DNA of 64,000 nucleotides from Theropithecus gelada (taxonomy: Eukaryota > Chordata > Mammalia > Primates > Cercopithecidae), in contig NC_037669.1 of NCBI RefSeq assembly GCF_003255815.1, forward strand, positions 52,130,093-52,194,092. Reading direction: 5' to 3'. Made by a program: the position numbers and the translations under genes. Under the pieces are notes generated by a model. That model did no database searches. It saw only the letters and a program-made list of their open reading frames with translations, and was not told where the DNA came from. Shown here in pieces: positions 9,586 through 18,690 of this stretch. Positions within the stretch are counted from its first letter, which is position 1. Each line of letters opens with the position of its first letter.

Positions 9586-9885
9586 TGTTTGTTTGTTTGT
9601 TTGAGACAGGGTCTCACTCTGTCACCTAGGCTGGAGTGTAGTGGCACAATCTCAGCTAACTGCAACCTCCGATTCCCAGGCTCAAGTGATCCTCCCACTT
9701 CAGCCTCCTGGGTAGCTGGGACCACAGGCGTGTGCCATCAGACCTACCTAATCTTTTGTATTTTTGGTAGAGATGGAGTTTCACCATGTTGTCCAGGTTG
9801 GTCTCCAACTCCTGAGGTCAAGGGATCCACCCGCCTCGGCCTCGCATAGTGCTGGGATTACCGGTGTGAGCCACCACACCTGGCC
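9586..9885 (-). mobile_element. Alu (AluJ/Sx-like), antisense
   Basis: A (GTTT)n tail, then 'gagacagggtctcactctgtcacctagg', ending 'gagccaccacacctggcc'. Probable TSD 'catagtatttgtt'/'catatttgtt'. Confidence 0.9.
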
Positions 9886-9912
9886 CATATTTGTTAGATT
9901 ACAAGCAATGTG

Positions 9913-10219
9913 GGCTGGGCGTGGTGGCTCACACCGGTAATCCCAGCAGTTTGAGAAGCCAAGGTGGGTGGATCACGAGGTCAGGAGTTTGAGACCATCC
10001 TGGCCAACATGGTGAAACCCCATCTCTACTAAAAATACAAAAACAAAAAAAAAAATTAGCTGGGTGTGGTGGCATGTGCCCATAATCCTAGCTACTCGGG
10101 AAGCTGAGGTAGGAAAATCACTTGAACCAGGGAGTTGGAGGTTGCAGTGAGCCGAGATCACGCCACTGCACTCCAACCTAGTGACAGAGCGAGACCCCGT
10201 CTCAGAAAAAAAAAAAAAA
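9913..10219 (+). mobile_element. Alu (AluS-like), sense, with 16-17 bp TSD
   Basis: Starts 'ggctgggcgtggtggctcacaccgg'. The TSD GATTACAAGCAATGTG(G) is perfect at 9897-9913 and 10220-10236. Confidence 0.95.
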
Positions 10220-10382
10220 GATTACAAGCAATGTGGCAAGGAATAACCTGTTTGGACATAATTTCACACCTTTACAAGTATATCTGTAGGATAAATTCCC
10301 AGGAGGAGAATTTATAGCACAAAAGATATATGCATTTATAATTTTGATACTGCCAAATCACCTTCCATAGAGACTGTTCCAA

Positions 10383-10712
10383 TTTATTTATTTATTTATT
10401 TATTTATGTATTTATTTTTGAGACAGAGTCTCGCTCTGTTGCCCAGGCTGGAGTGCAATAGCACAATCTCGGCTCACTGCAACCTCCGCCTCCTGGGATC
10501 AAGCGATTCTTCCGCCTCAGTCTCCCAAGTAGCTGGGATTACAGGCACCTGCCATCATACCTAGCTAATTTTTTTTTTTTTTATTGTATTTTTGTAGAGA
10601 TGGGATTTCACCATGTTGGCCAGGCTGGTCTTGAACTCCTGATCTCAGGTGATCCACCCACCTCGACCTCCCAAAGTGCTGGAATTACAGGCATGAGTCA
10701 TCACACCCAGCC
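10383..10712 (-). mobile_element. Alu (AluS-like), antisense, with TSD
   Basis: A (TTTA)n tail at 10383-10419, ending 'gagtcatcacacccagcc'. TSD GACTGTTCCAA (10372-10382) against GATTATTCCAA (10713-10723). Confidence 0.93.
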
Positions 10713-11263
10713 GATTATTCCAAAGTATATGCATCCAAGTACTTTATGAGAAAGTCCAGGTCTTAATTTTTAATTGTTTTCCAAGATGGCTGTACTAGGC
10801 TTTCCTGCAAATGACACCATAGCATGTACTGTGGTTGCCACCCCAGCAGCCAGTCCCTCACCCTCCATCATGGGCTGCCCATTATGGCATGAGGGGGATT
10901 GACAGTGGGCCAGGTATCTTTTGCACCTTTAGGATTCCCCTTCAGTGTTCTCTCCATGCTGTCTGCCCCAGGAAGGCAATCTCCAACCTCAGAGACCTGC
11001 TTGCTGTTTCCCAAACGTAAGCTAATCACACCTCTAAGCCTTTGCCCATACTGTTCCCACCTCTTGCCCTGCACTCCTTCCCTTCTCAGTCTGGAACATT
11101 CTGAAGTTGTCCTCACAGGATTAACAAGAATTTTGGACAAAAATATATTAATAGTTATAATCAAGCATTACTCAGGCTGTACTTTGACCCACTTTCTTGC
11201 AACTGAAAGACACAGAGCACTAGATACTGACCATTTGCATCCCCATTGTTTCTACAGACAGGC
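10713..11263. other. Intergenic DNA without recognised gene
   Basis: Mixed sequence with faint L2-like wording ('tgcccatactgttcccacctcttgccctgcac', 11040-11075). No gene or RNA is recognised. Confidence 0.45.
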
Positions 11264-11571
11264 TTTTTTTTTTTTTTTTTTCTTTTTTTAACAAGGTCTC
11301 ACTCTGTCACCCAGGCTGGAGTGCAGTGGTATAATCATGGCTCACTGCAGTCTTGACCTCCCACGTTCAAGCAATCCTCCCGCCTCAACTTCCTGAGTAG
11401 CCCAGTCTACAGGTGCAGGCTACCACACCTAGCTCATTTTAAAATTTTTTTGTAGAGATGGGTCTCCCTATGTTGCCCAGAATGGTCTTGAACTCTTGGG
11501 CTAAGGGATCCTCCCACCCCAGCCTCCCAAAGTGCTAGGATTACAGGTGTGAGCCGCCACCACACCTGGCC
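11264..11571 (-). mobile_element. AluJ-like, antisense
   Basis: Poly-T, 'caaggtctcactctgtcacccaggctgg', 'cactgcagtcttgacctccc', 5' end 'gagccgccaccacacctggcc'. Diverged, J-type wording. Confidence 0.9.
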
Positions 11572-12240
11572 TATAAATAAGCTTTCTGATGCTAGAATAA
11601 TAAGGCTTTTGTTTAAGATAGGTAGAATATCTGACATTATAATCATAAGGTTTTTGTTTAAGAATTTCCTAAGATGTTTTTTAGATCCCAAATTCCAGCA
11701 AGATAGTTGACCTCAAATAGTTTGAAGACCCACTAACCCCTACAAGAGGAATGGAATCAGCATGAGAATACAGTTTCTTCATCTCCTTGTTCCATGACTT
11801 TGCCCTGTGCTCTTTGAGCAATCAAGGATCTCCACACTTTGGCTGATTCCCAAACCCCTGAAAACACTAGCCCCAAACTCCATGGAGACAGATTTGAAGT
11901 TTCCTCCCATCTCCTCGTTCAGCATACCTAGAATTAAACCTCTTTCACTGCTGCAATGTGGCGAATTGACTTGCCATATGCACTGGATAAAGGACCTATT
12001 ATGGTTACAATTCCACTCATCCTTTAAGATAGCTTACATGTTGCCTCTGGTCACCGCCTCCCTCCTCTGGGTACCCCTTGCACAGTCATCCATGAGAGCA
12101 CATTTGCGTCGCCTGTTGGGGCAACTCTTTGTTTACATGGTTCTGTCTTTCCCAGCACCCAGCCCAGGCCAGCCCCACACTTCAAAGTCCTGCAGGGCAG
12201 GATGGCATGGAAAGGTCACAGGTTTGGGAGTCAGACTGAA
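11572..12240. other. Intergenic DNA, part L2-like
   Basis: A 23-bp direct repeat is present (about 11598-11620 and 11639-11661). The second half becomes L2-like. A 199-codon frame (11807-12406) lies across this and the L2 and has no recognised domain. Confidence 0.45.
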
Positions 12241-12965
12241 TATGACTCCACCCTTTGTCCTCAGCTTCATCTGCTCCCCTAGTTTTCTGTGCTCTAACCA
12301 CACTGGCCTGCACTCCTGTCTTACTTCATGGCCCTCACACATGCTGTTCCAACTGCTTAGAATGCTCTTCCTCTGGCTCTTTTTCATCCTTTCATGCCCA
12401 GCTTAACTATCACCTCCTGAGACAGGCCTTCCTTGGCTACTGAATCTAAAGGCACACCCTCTTCCCATTCTGTCATTCTCTAGCAATTCCCTTCATTGAT
12501 TTGCCACAACCCTAATTATCATATTATTCATTTACTTGTTTGCTGCTTGTCTCCCCTGCTAGAGCTTAAAGTCCTTGAGTACATACAGGGACTTTGCCTT
12601 GTTTACTGCTATAGGCCCAGCTCTAACACAGGGCCTGGCATATATTAAGCGTTAAAGAAATTTAATTTTAGCTTTTTTTAGACAAGCTGGAGTGCAGTGG
12701 CATGATCATAGTTGACTGCAGCCTCCTGGGCTCAGGTGATCCTCCTGCCTCAGCCTCCCAGGAAGCTAGAACTACAGGAATGTGCCACCATGTCTGGCTA
12801 ATTTTAAAAATTTTTGATAGAGATGGACTCTCACGATGTAGTCTAGGCTGGTCTCAAACTCCTGGCCTCAAGGGGTTCTCTCACTTTGGCCTCCTGAATT
12901 GCTGGGATTACAGGTGTGAGCCACCAGTCTGCCAAGAAATTTTATTAACTGAATGAGGAATGAAC
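12241..12965 (+). mobile_element. L2 LINE 3' end, interrupted by an Alu
   Basis: Sense L2 order is clear: 'ctctaaccacactggcctgcactcctgtc', 'tgctgttccaactgcttagaatgctcttcc', 'cacctcctgagacaggccttcc', 'ctgctagagcttaaagtccttgag', 'cagggcctggcatatattaagcg', then 'aactgaatgaggaatgaa' after the Alu at 12671-12933. Confidence 0.85.
12671..12933 (-). mobile_element. AluJ-like, antisense, within L2
   Basis: Begins 'ttttttagacaagctggagtgcagtgg' (about 25 bp of the 3' end lost) and ends 'gagccaccagtctgcc'. TSD AAGAAATTTAATT (12655-12667) against AAGAAATTTTATT (from 12934). Confidence 0.9.
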
Positions 12966-13110
12966 AAACAAAACAGATCCAAATCCTTGCTCTACTACTT
13001 ACCACCAGCTTTGTGTCTTAGGACAAATTACTTACCCTCTCCTCATGTGAAGATGAGGCCTCTCACGGGTTGTGTATTGGAAACTGTAAAAATGCCTGAT
13101 ACGTGAAGAC
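12966..13110 (+). mobile_element. MIR fragment
   Basis: Sense MIR core wording: 'ccaaatccttgctctactacttaccacc', 'ttgtgtcttaggacaaattacttaccctctcc', 'aaaatgcctgata'. Confidence 0.75.
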
Positions 13111-13199
13111 ATTCTGTAAATGGCCGCTATTTTTTCTTTCCTTCATCTGAAAAATGCACCCTTTTTGCCAAACATAAAGACCTTACTGTACATCTTTTT

Positions 13200-13495
13200 T
13201 CTCTTTTTTTTGAGACAGAGTCTCGCTATGTTGCCCAGGCTAGAGTGCAGTGGTGCAATCTCGGCCCACTGCAAGCTCCGCCTCCTGGGTTCACGCCATT
13301 CTCCTGCCTCAGCCTCCCAAGTAGCTGGGACTACAGGCGCCCGCTACCATGCCCAGCTAATTTTTTATATTTTGTTTAGTAGAGACAGGGTTTCACTGCG
13401 TTAGCCAGGATGGTCTTGATCTCCTGACCTCGTGATTCACCCACCTAGGCCTCCCAAAGTGCTGGGATTACAGGCGTGAGCCACCACGCCTGGCC
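13200..13495 (-). mobile_element. AluY/Sg-like, antisense, with TSD
   Basis: Contains 'ctgcaagctccgcctcctgggttcacgcc' and ends 'gagccaccacgcctggcc'. TSD ACTGTACATCTTTT (from about 13185) against ACTGTATATCTTTT (from about 13496). Confidence 0.93.
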
Positions 13496-13506
13496 AACTG
13501 TATATC

Positions 13507-13815
13507 TTTTTTTTTTTTTTTTTTTTTTTTTTTTGAGACAGGGTCTCCCTCTATCTCCCAGGCTGGAGTGCAGTGGCATGATCTTTGCTCACTGCAACCT
13601 CCACCTCCCTGGTTCAAGCAATTCTTGTGCCTCAGCCTCCCGAGTAGCTGGCACTACAAACATATGCCACCATGCCCAGCTAATTTTTGTATTTTTAGTA
13701 GAGACGTTTTTCGTCATGTTGGCCAGGTTGGTCTTAAACTCCTGACCTCAGGTGATCTGCCCGCCTCAGCCTCCCAAAGTGTTGGGATTACAGGTGTGAG
13801 CCACTGTGCCCGGCC
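13507..13815 (-). mobile_element. Alu (AluS-like), antisense
   Basis: Directly abuts the previous Alu through its TSD. A 26-T tail, 'ctccctctatctcccaggctgg', 5' end 'gagccactgtgcccggcc'. Confidence 0.92.
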
Positions 13816-14019
13816 TATTTTCCTCCTCTGATCTGACATCATGGGCATGTCTATTCTTCCTTCAAACCATTTCAGACTCATTCCTTCCTCCTATTACCCT
13901 TCTGAGACCTTTCCTAATAACTTTAGCACACTTGACCTCTCCTACCACCAAACCAGAGGTATCCAAAGTAGGGGATATGCAACCCAGCATGTAACACACT
14001 TGTTCTTAGCACATACGAT

Positions 14020-14455
14020 GCCCCCAAAATGGAAACAGCCCAAATATCCACCAACAGATGAATGGATAAACAAAATGTGGTATAAACTTACAATGGAATA
14101 TTATTCAGCCATGAAAACGAATAAAGTACTGACACATGTTACCATGTGGATGAACCTTGAAAACGTTATGCCAAGTGAAAGAAGTCAGTCACAAAAGGCC
14201 ACGTATTGTGTGAGTCCATTTTTATGAAACATCCAGAATAGAAAAATCCATAGTGACAGAATGCATACTGGTGATTGCCAGACATCGGGGGATGGGGAAG
14301 AAACTGCTTGATGGGTAACGGGTTTTACTTTGGAGTAATGGAAATGTTTTGGAACTAGGGGCGGTGGCTGTAAAAGACTGAATGTACTAAATGCCACTAA
14401 ATGTTCAGTTTAAAATGGTTCATTTCACCTCAATAAATTTTTTTAAAAATGAAGT
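14020..14455 (+). mobile_element. L1M-type LINE 3' end fragment
   Basis: Sense L1 wording: 'aatatccaccaacagatgaatggata', 'caatggaatattattcagccatgaaa', 'ggatgaaccttgaaaac', 'ccagaatagaaaaatccatagtgacag'. The 3'UTR end is 'tttcacctcaataaatttt'. It corresponds to the ORF2 C-terminus plus 3'UTR of an old mammalian L1. Confidence 0.85.
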
Positions 14456-14689
14456 AGCCATTCTTCCAGGTGAGCTGAAAAGTTTGAATGAGGCATAGGC
14501 TCCTTAAATTTCTAAGATGTAAAGTGCTGGGCAAATATCAGGTGGGGATGCTGAAGGAAGGAATAATCAGAAGGTCAGCATGTGTGGCTTCGAAGTTCTG
14601 CCTCAAGTAATAATGATAATGATAATTAGGGATAGTTATAATATTGACTTATTTGGTTTCCTTGTAAACCAGTGTTATTTTAGAAAAAG

Positions 14690-14945
14690 AGGGAGATAGC
14701 TCTAGGAATTACAGCTAACACTTCTACAACACTTAATATGAGCAAGGCATTGTTCCAAGTACTTTACTTCTAAAACTTACTAAATCCTTACAACTCTAAG
14801 ACGTAGTATCATCACATTTCCATTATCGATGAGGGAATGGAGGAATTGAGAAGTTTAAATGAGTTCTCCAAGTCACAGATAAGGAAATGGCAGAGTCCAA
14901 ATTTGAACCTTGGCAAGTCAGGCTGTAGGCACTGAAGTCTCAACC
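14690..14945 (+). mobile_element. MIR element
   Basis: Sense MIR 3' half: 'aatatgagcaaggcattgttccaagtacttta', 'ccttacaactctaagacgtagtatcatc', 'gtcacagataaggaaatggcagagtccaaatttgaa'. Confidence 0.8.
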
Positions 14946-15019
14946 ACCAGGCTCTGCACTAAGTGCTCTCCAGGTTTTATCTCATTTAATCCTGTAAGGA
15001 AGGTGTTATTATTCCCATT
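14946..15019 (+). mobile_element. Second MIR/L2 scrap
   Basis: 'ctctccaggttttatctcatttaatcctgtaaggaaggtgttatt' matches the MIR/MIRb central part. The following Alu cut it at 'ttattattcccatt'. Confidence 0.6.
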
Positions 15020-15322
15020 TTATTTTATTTATTTATTTTTGAGACACAGTTTCGCTCTTGTTGCCCAGGCCAGAGTGCAATGGTGCCATCTCCGCTCACC
15101 GCAAACTCTGCCTCCTAGGTTCAAGGAATTCTCCTGCCTCAGCCTCCCGAGTAGATGGGATTACAGGCATCTGCCACCATGCCCGGCTAATTTTGTATTT
15201 TTAGTAGACACGGGGTTTCTCCATGTTGGTCAGGCTGGTCTCAAACTCCCAACCCCAGGTGATCTGCCCACCTCGGCTTCCCAAAGTGCTGGGATTACAG
15301 GTGTGAGCCACTGCGCCTGGCC
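15020..15322 (-). mobile_element. Alu (AluS-like), antisense, with TSD
   Basis: A (TTTA)n tail, ending 'gagccactgcgcctggcc'. The TSD (T)TATTATTCCCATT lies at 15006-15019 and 15323-15335. Confidence 0.94.
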
Positions 15323-15387
15323 TATTATTCCCATTAAAAAAAATCCCCCTCATGGTATCCACATTCCACACCTTCTAGTCTTTCTTT

Positions 15388-15701
15388 CTTTCTTTTTTTT
15401 TTTTTTAAGACGGTGTCTCGCTCTGTTGCCCAAGCTGGAGTGCAGTGGCGTGATCTTGGCTCACTGCAAGCTCTGCCTCCGGGGTTGACGTCATTCTCCT
15501 GCCTCAGCCTCCTGAGTAGCTGGGACTACAGGCACCCGCCACCACGCCCAGCTAATTTTTTTTTTTTTTTTTTTTGTCTTTTTAGTAGAGACTGGGTTTC
15601 ACCATGATAGCCAGAAGGGTCTCGATTTCCTGACCTCGTGATCCACCTGCCTCGGCCTCCCAAAGTGCTGGGATTACTGGCATGAGCCACTGCGCCTGGC
15701 C
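15388..15701 (-). mobile_element. AluY-like, antisense
   Basis: A (CTTT)n/poly-T tail, 'gcaagctctgcctccggggttgacg', a 19-T middle linker, ending 'gagccactgcgcctggcc'. Short TSD 'tctttct'. Confidence 0.92.
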
Positions 15702-15765
15702 AATCTTTCTCCCACATTTATTTTTATGTTGGTCCACATACTCCTGTCATTCTCAATTTGTTTCA

Positions 15766-16075
15766 TTTTTCTTTTCTTCTTCTTTTTTAAGAGACAGGGT
15801 CTTGCTATGTTGTCCAGGCTGGAGTGCAGTGAGGCAATCATAGCTCAAGCTATCCCCAACTCCAAGTGATCCTCCCACCTCAGCCTCCTCCCTAGCTGGA
15901 TTACAGGGGCATGTCACCATGCATACTAATTTTCTTTTCTTTCTTTTTTTTTTTTTTTGGTAGAGATGGGGTCTCATGTTGCTCAGGCTGGTCTTCAACT
16001 CCTGGGCTCAAGTGAACCTCCTTCCTTGGCCTCTCAAAGTGCTGGGATTAGAGGCTTTGGCCACCACATCCAGCC
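15766..16075 (-). mobile_element. AluJ-like, antisense
   Basis: 'gagacagggtcttgctatgttgtccaggctgg', an extended CTTTT-rich middle linker, and 5' end 'ggccaccacatccagcc'. Diverged. Confidence 0.88.
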
Positions 16076-16084
16076 TGAATCTTA

Positions 16085-16205
16085 TTATTTATATTTTCTT
16101 TTAGTCTCCCATTACTAGAAGGCAGGGATTTTGATTGCTGTTAATTTTCCAATATCCAAAATAATGTGTGGTACCTAATAGGCTCTCAATATCGAAAAGG
16201 AATAG
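16085..16205 (+). mobile_element. L2/MIR-type 3' end scrap
   Basis: 'ctagaaggcagggattttgattgctg' then 'aatgtgtggtacctaataggctctcaata' follow the L2 3'-end word order. Confidence 0.55.
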
Positions 16206-16303
16206 TGCACATGGCATTCTGTAGTATTAGGTTGGTATCTTGTGTTCCTGTGTTTGCATAAATAAGATCATACATAATGTTCTGGTTTTTTTAACTTAAT
16301 GAC

Positions 16304-16594
16304 TTTTTTTTTTTTGAGATGGTGTCTCACTCTGTCGCCCAGGCTGGAGTGCAGTGGCTCGATCTCCCCTCACTGCAAGCTCCGCCTCCTGGGTTCACGC
16401 CACTCTCCTGCTTTAGCCTCCTGAGTAGCTGGGACTACAGGCGCCCACCACCACGCCTGGTTAATTTTTTTGTATTTTTAGTAGAGACGGGGTTTTACTG
16501 TGTTAGCCAGGATGGTCTCGATCTTCTGACCTCGTGATCTGCCCACCTCGGCCTCCCAAAGTGCTGGGATTACAGGAGTCAGCGCGCCCGGCTC
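16304..16594 (-). mobile_element. AluY-like, antisense, with TSD
   Basis: 'gcaagctccgcctcctgggttcacgcc', 'ctgacctcgtgatctgcccacctcgg', shortened 5' end 'gtcagcgcgcccggct'. TSD AACTTAATGAC (16293-16303) against AGCTTAATGGC (16595-16605). Confidence 0.93.
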
Positions 16595-16605
16595 AGCTTA
16601 ATGGC

Positions 16606-16832
16606 TTTTTTTTTTCTCTTTTGAGACAAGAGTCTGGCTCTGTCACCCAGGCTGGAGTGCAGTAGCGCTCCATTGACCACACCTGCCCAATTTTTTTGTT
16701 TGTTTTATTTTTTAGTAGAAACATGTTTCACCATGTTGGCCAGGCTGGTCTCAAACTCATGACCTCACGTGATCTGCCCGCCTCCGCCTCCCAAAGTGTT
16801 GGGATTACAGGCGTGAGCTACCACGCCCGGCT
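16606..16832 (-). mobile_element. Internally deleted Alu, antisense
   Basis: The right monomer jumps from 'gtgcagtagcgctc' to 'gaccacacctgccc', losing about 85 bp. It ends 'gagctaccacgcccggct'. TSD 'atggcttttt'/'atgtcttttt'. Confidence 0.88.
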
Positions 16833-16837
16833 ATGTC

Positions 16838-17011
16838 TTTTTTTTTTTTTTTTGAGACAGTTTTGCTCTTGTTGCCCAGGCTGGAGTGCAATGCCACGAT
16901 TTCGGCTCACCGCAACCTCCGCCTCCCGGGTACAAGCAATTCTCCTGCCTCTGCCTCCCGAGTAGATGGGATTTCAGGCATGCACCACCACGCCCTGCTA
17001 CTTTTGTATTT
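16838..17011 (-). mobile_element. Alu right-half, antisense
   Basis: Right monomer only, from poly-T to the middle linker 'cttttgtatttttattt', where the next Alu begins. No left half follows, so it was truncated or lost by recombination. Confidence 0.85.
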
Positions 17012-17309
17012 TTATTTTTTTATATTTATTTATTTTTTCGAGATGGAGTCTTGCTCTGGCTGGAGTGTAATGGTGTAATCTCGGCTCACTGCAACCTCTG
17101 CCTCCCGGGTTCAAGCGATTCTCCTGACTCAGCCTTCTGAGTAGCTGGAATTACAGGCACAGGCCACCACGCCCGGCTAATTTTTGTGTTTTTAGTAGAG
17201 ACGGGGTTTCTCCATGTTGGTCAGGCTGGTCTCGAACTCCCGAACTCAGGCTGCCCACCTCAGCCTCCCAAAGTGCTGGGATTACAGCAGTGAGCCACCC
17301 TGCCCGGCC
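17012..17309 (-). mobile_element. Alu (AluS-like), antisense
   Basis: A (TTTA)n tail, 'gagatggagtcttgctctggctggagtg' (small deletion), 5' end 'gagccaccctgcccggcc'. Confidence 0.92.
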
Positions 17310-17334
17310 CTTTTTGTTGTTGTTTTAAATTCAG

Positions 17335-17640
17335 TAGTTATATCTAGTTCATTCTTGGATGGATGACAACCCAGATTGGATGTAGCAGCGTTCTCTTAAC
17401 CAGTTTCCTGTTAATCTACATTTCACCTCCAGTGTTTCTCGAGAATGCAAATATGGCATTAAACATCTTCACACGTAACTTTTTGTGTATATGTTTACTT
17501 ATTTCTCTAGAATTCATGTCTAGAAGTGAAACTGCCGGGAGGAAGGATACATACTTTTAAACAGTCCAAGTTCCACTCTGATAGCGCTGAGAGGGCATAC
17601 AACAGGTTTCAATGTACCTTGGATCAATATTATTAGTTTT
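17335..17640 (-). mobile_element. L1M-type LINE scrap, antisense
   Basis: Old antisense L1M wording such as 'ttacttatttctctagaattcatgtctagaagtgaaactgccggg', equivalent to the common 'tagaagtggaattgctggg' block. Confidence 0.6.
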
Positions 17641-17985
17641 TCTAACTCTTTGCTAATGTGATGGGGGAAAAAAAATGAACCCCCAATTTACACACGAGGA
17701 AAAGACCGCTTAAGGTTCAGGGACTGTCCACATAGCTGTCAAGTGCCGGAGCCGTGATTTGGCATTAAAGTGTCCGACTCCGGAGAGGACGCGTCAAAGT
17801 TGGACACTGTGCTCTGTGTCCTGGGGCACGTCTGATGATCGCTGGGCCTTGCAATGCTGGCAGGCAGGCCTTCCTCTCCCCTTCTAGGCCTCTGACCACT
17901 CCTGGCTGGCCGAAAGCCGGCTCTTCTCGATTACCGAGTGCCCCTCCTGAGAATAAGTCAGCATCGCCTAACCTCTTCAGCTCCG

Positions 17986-17996
17986 AAATGGCGGCC
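17986..17996 (+). promoter_or_regulatory. YY1-type site (AAATGGCGGCC)
   Basis: Matches the YY1 core 'AANATGGCGGC'. It sits about 110 bp upstream of the presumed start of exon 1. Motif match only. Confidence 0.6.
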
Positions 17997-18020
17997 ACCA
18001 GATCGCGAGCCCACGCCCCG

Positions 18021-18030
18021 GGGGCGGGGC
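18021..18030 (+). promoter_or_regulatory. GC box (Sp1-type)
   Basis: GGGGCGGGGC within 'ccccgggggcggggcctg', a strong Sp/KLF-family consensus at a typical distance upstream of the presumed RAF1 start. Confidence 0.7.
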
Positions 18031-18049
18031 CTGTGTTCAGGCCAGAGCG

Positions 18050-18223
18050 ATGGATGCCCGAGCCAAGTTAGACGCCGACTGCCAGGAGGGCTTGCGCAGA
18101 AGCGGAGAGCCGGTGGCGTCGCAGGTCGGGAGGACGAGCACCGAGTCGAGGGCTCGCTTGCAGTGGCCGCCCGAGAGTCTTAATCGCGGGCGCTTGGGCC
18201 GCCATCTTAGATGGCGGGAGTAA
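18050..18223 (+). other. Possible upstream ORF (57 codons) at the 5' edge of exon 1
   Basis: An ATG at 18050 opens a frame that ends at TAA 18221-18223, inside the YY1 palindrome region. It matters only for transcripts starting upstream of 18050, which is upstream of the exon start I assume. A second, overlapping ATG at 18054 gives a five-codon frame. No protein similarity is seen. Confidence 0.35.
18199..18217. promoter_or_regulatory. Palindromic double YY1-type site in exon 1
   Basis: CCGCCATCTTAGATGGCGG is a 19-bp palindrome with only the central base unpaired. Each arm carries the YY1 core ATGGCGG, facing apart. Sites of this kind lie just downstream of start sites in many TATA-less promoters. 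Confidence 0.8.
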
Positions 18224-18339
18224 GAGGAGAACGATTGTGAGGTGGGAAGGGTTTTCTGCTACATTCCTTGGGCCCCGAAAAGGGTCAGCTGGCCGGGCTT
18301 TGGGGCGCGTGCCCTGAGGCGCGGAGCGCGTGTGCTACG

Positions 18340-18393
18340 ATGCGGGGGCTACTCGGGGCTCCGTCCCCTGGGCTGGGGACGCGCCGAATGTGA
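18340..18393 (+). other. Upstream ORF in the RAF1 5'UTR (17 codons)
   Basis: ATG at 18340 reads 17 codons to TGA at 18391-18393. The last sense codon is itself ATG, so the frame ends in an ATG-TGA start-stop. Both lie well inside the exon and would precede the main RAF1 start codon in the spliced mRNA, so they could dampen its translation. That effect is inference. Confidence 0.75.
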
Positions 18394-18486
18394 CCGCCTC
18401 CCGCTCCCTCACCCGCCGCGGGGAGGAGGAGCGGACGAGAAGCTGCCACCGGACGACAGGACGTTGGGGCGGCCTGGCTCCCTCAG

Positions 18487-18492
18487 GTAGGT
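18487..18492 (+). other. RAF1: Splice donor of RAF1 exon 1 (CTCAG|GTAGGT)
   Basis: The sequence CAG|GTAGGT at the remembered exon end is a near-consensus U1 donor (pairs at -3 to +3, +5 and +6). Confidence 0.85.
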
Positions 18493-18690
18493 GGCAGGGG
18501 CCGGGTCGTGGATGCCGGGGGAGCCGGGCGGCGGGACTGAGGGACCGGCTTCCAGAGCGAGCGGGCCTGGGTGGCGCTGATGGAGCGGCCCCACGGCTGC
18601 CGGGCGGAGGGCTTGGGCCAGGCCGCTGTCACCCCGGTTAGCGTTGGGCGGGGGCCCCGGAGTCCGGTGTCATGGCCGGCGAGCCTAGTT

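Larger units (their letters stand above)
8925..10382 (-). mobile_element. Ancient L1M-type LINE fragment, interrupted by Alus
   Basis: Antisense L1M wording is spread over the gaps between Alus: 'cacatggttcaaaaactaaaaattataaaaag' near 8960, 'catctttccatatcagtacataagagttcatc' near 9530, 'cagctgcatagtattt' near 9571, and 'aggataaattcccaggaggagaatt' near 10290. The order is colinear, so one old LINE was later split by three or four Alus. Confidence 0.6.
18098..18486 (+). other. RAF1: RAF1 exon 1 (non-coding 5'UTR exon)
   Basis: RAF1 encodes the RAF-1 serine/threonine kinase that couples RAS to MEK. Its first exon is untranslated and the start codon lies in exon 2. The sequence from 'ggagagccggtggcgtcgca' through 'gccgccatcttagatggcgg' to 'ggcggcctggctccctcag' agrees, with scattered substitutions, with the human RAF1 5'UTR as I remember it, including the exact exon end CTCAG before GTAGGT. 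The 5' boundary is approximate because CpG-island promoters start at many positions. The exon contains a 17-codon upstream ORF (18340-18393). Exon 2, with the initiator ATG, is not in the window. No similar paralogue UTR is known to me. Identification rests on recall and needs an alignment. Confidence 0.82.
17750..18690. promoter_or_regulatory. RAF1: CpG island and promoter of RAF1
   Basis: CpG dinucleotides jump from nearly absent to dense, with G+C content well above both flanks and no Alu inside. No TATA box is placed at a start region. A GC box (ggggcggggc) lies at 18021-18030, YY1-type sites at 17986-17996 and 18199-18217, and the first exon ends at a splice donor at 18486. This is the architecture of a broadly expressed, TATA-less vertebrate promoter. 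Whether it also fires in the antisense direction cannot be told from the sequence. Confidence 0.9.

Noticed and set aside
11807..12406. 199-codon + strand frame
   Set aside because: It lies across L2-derived and unassigned sequence, has no recognised domain, and has no promoter or splice context.
14910..15488. 192-codon + frame
   Set aside because: It spans a MIR scrap and two antisense Alus; read-through of repeats only.
16225..16245. 'ttaggttggt' resembling the terminal repeat of a MADE1/mariner element
   Set aside because: The match stops after ten bases and no second terminal repeat lies within 80 bp.
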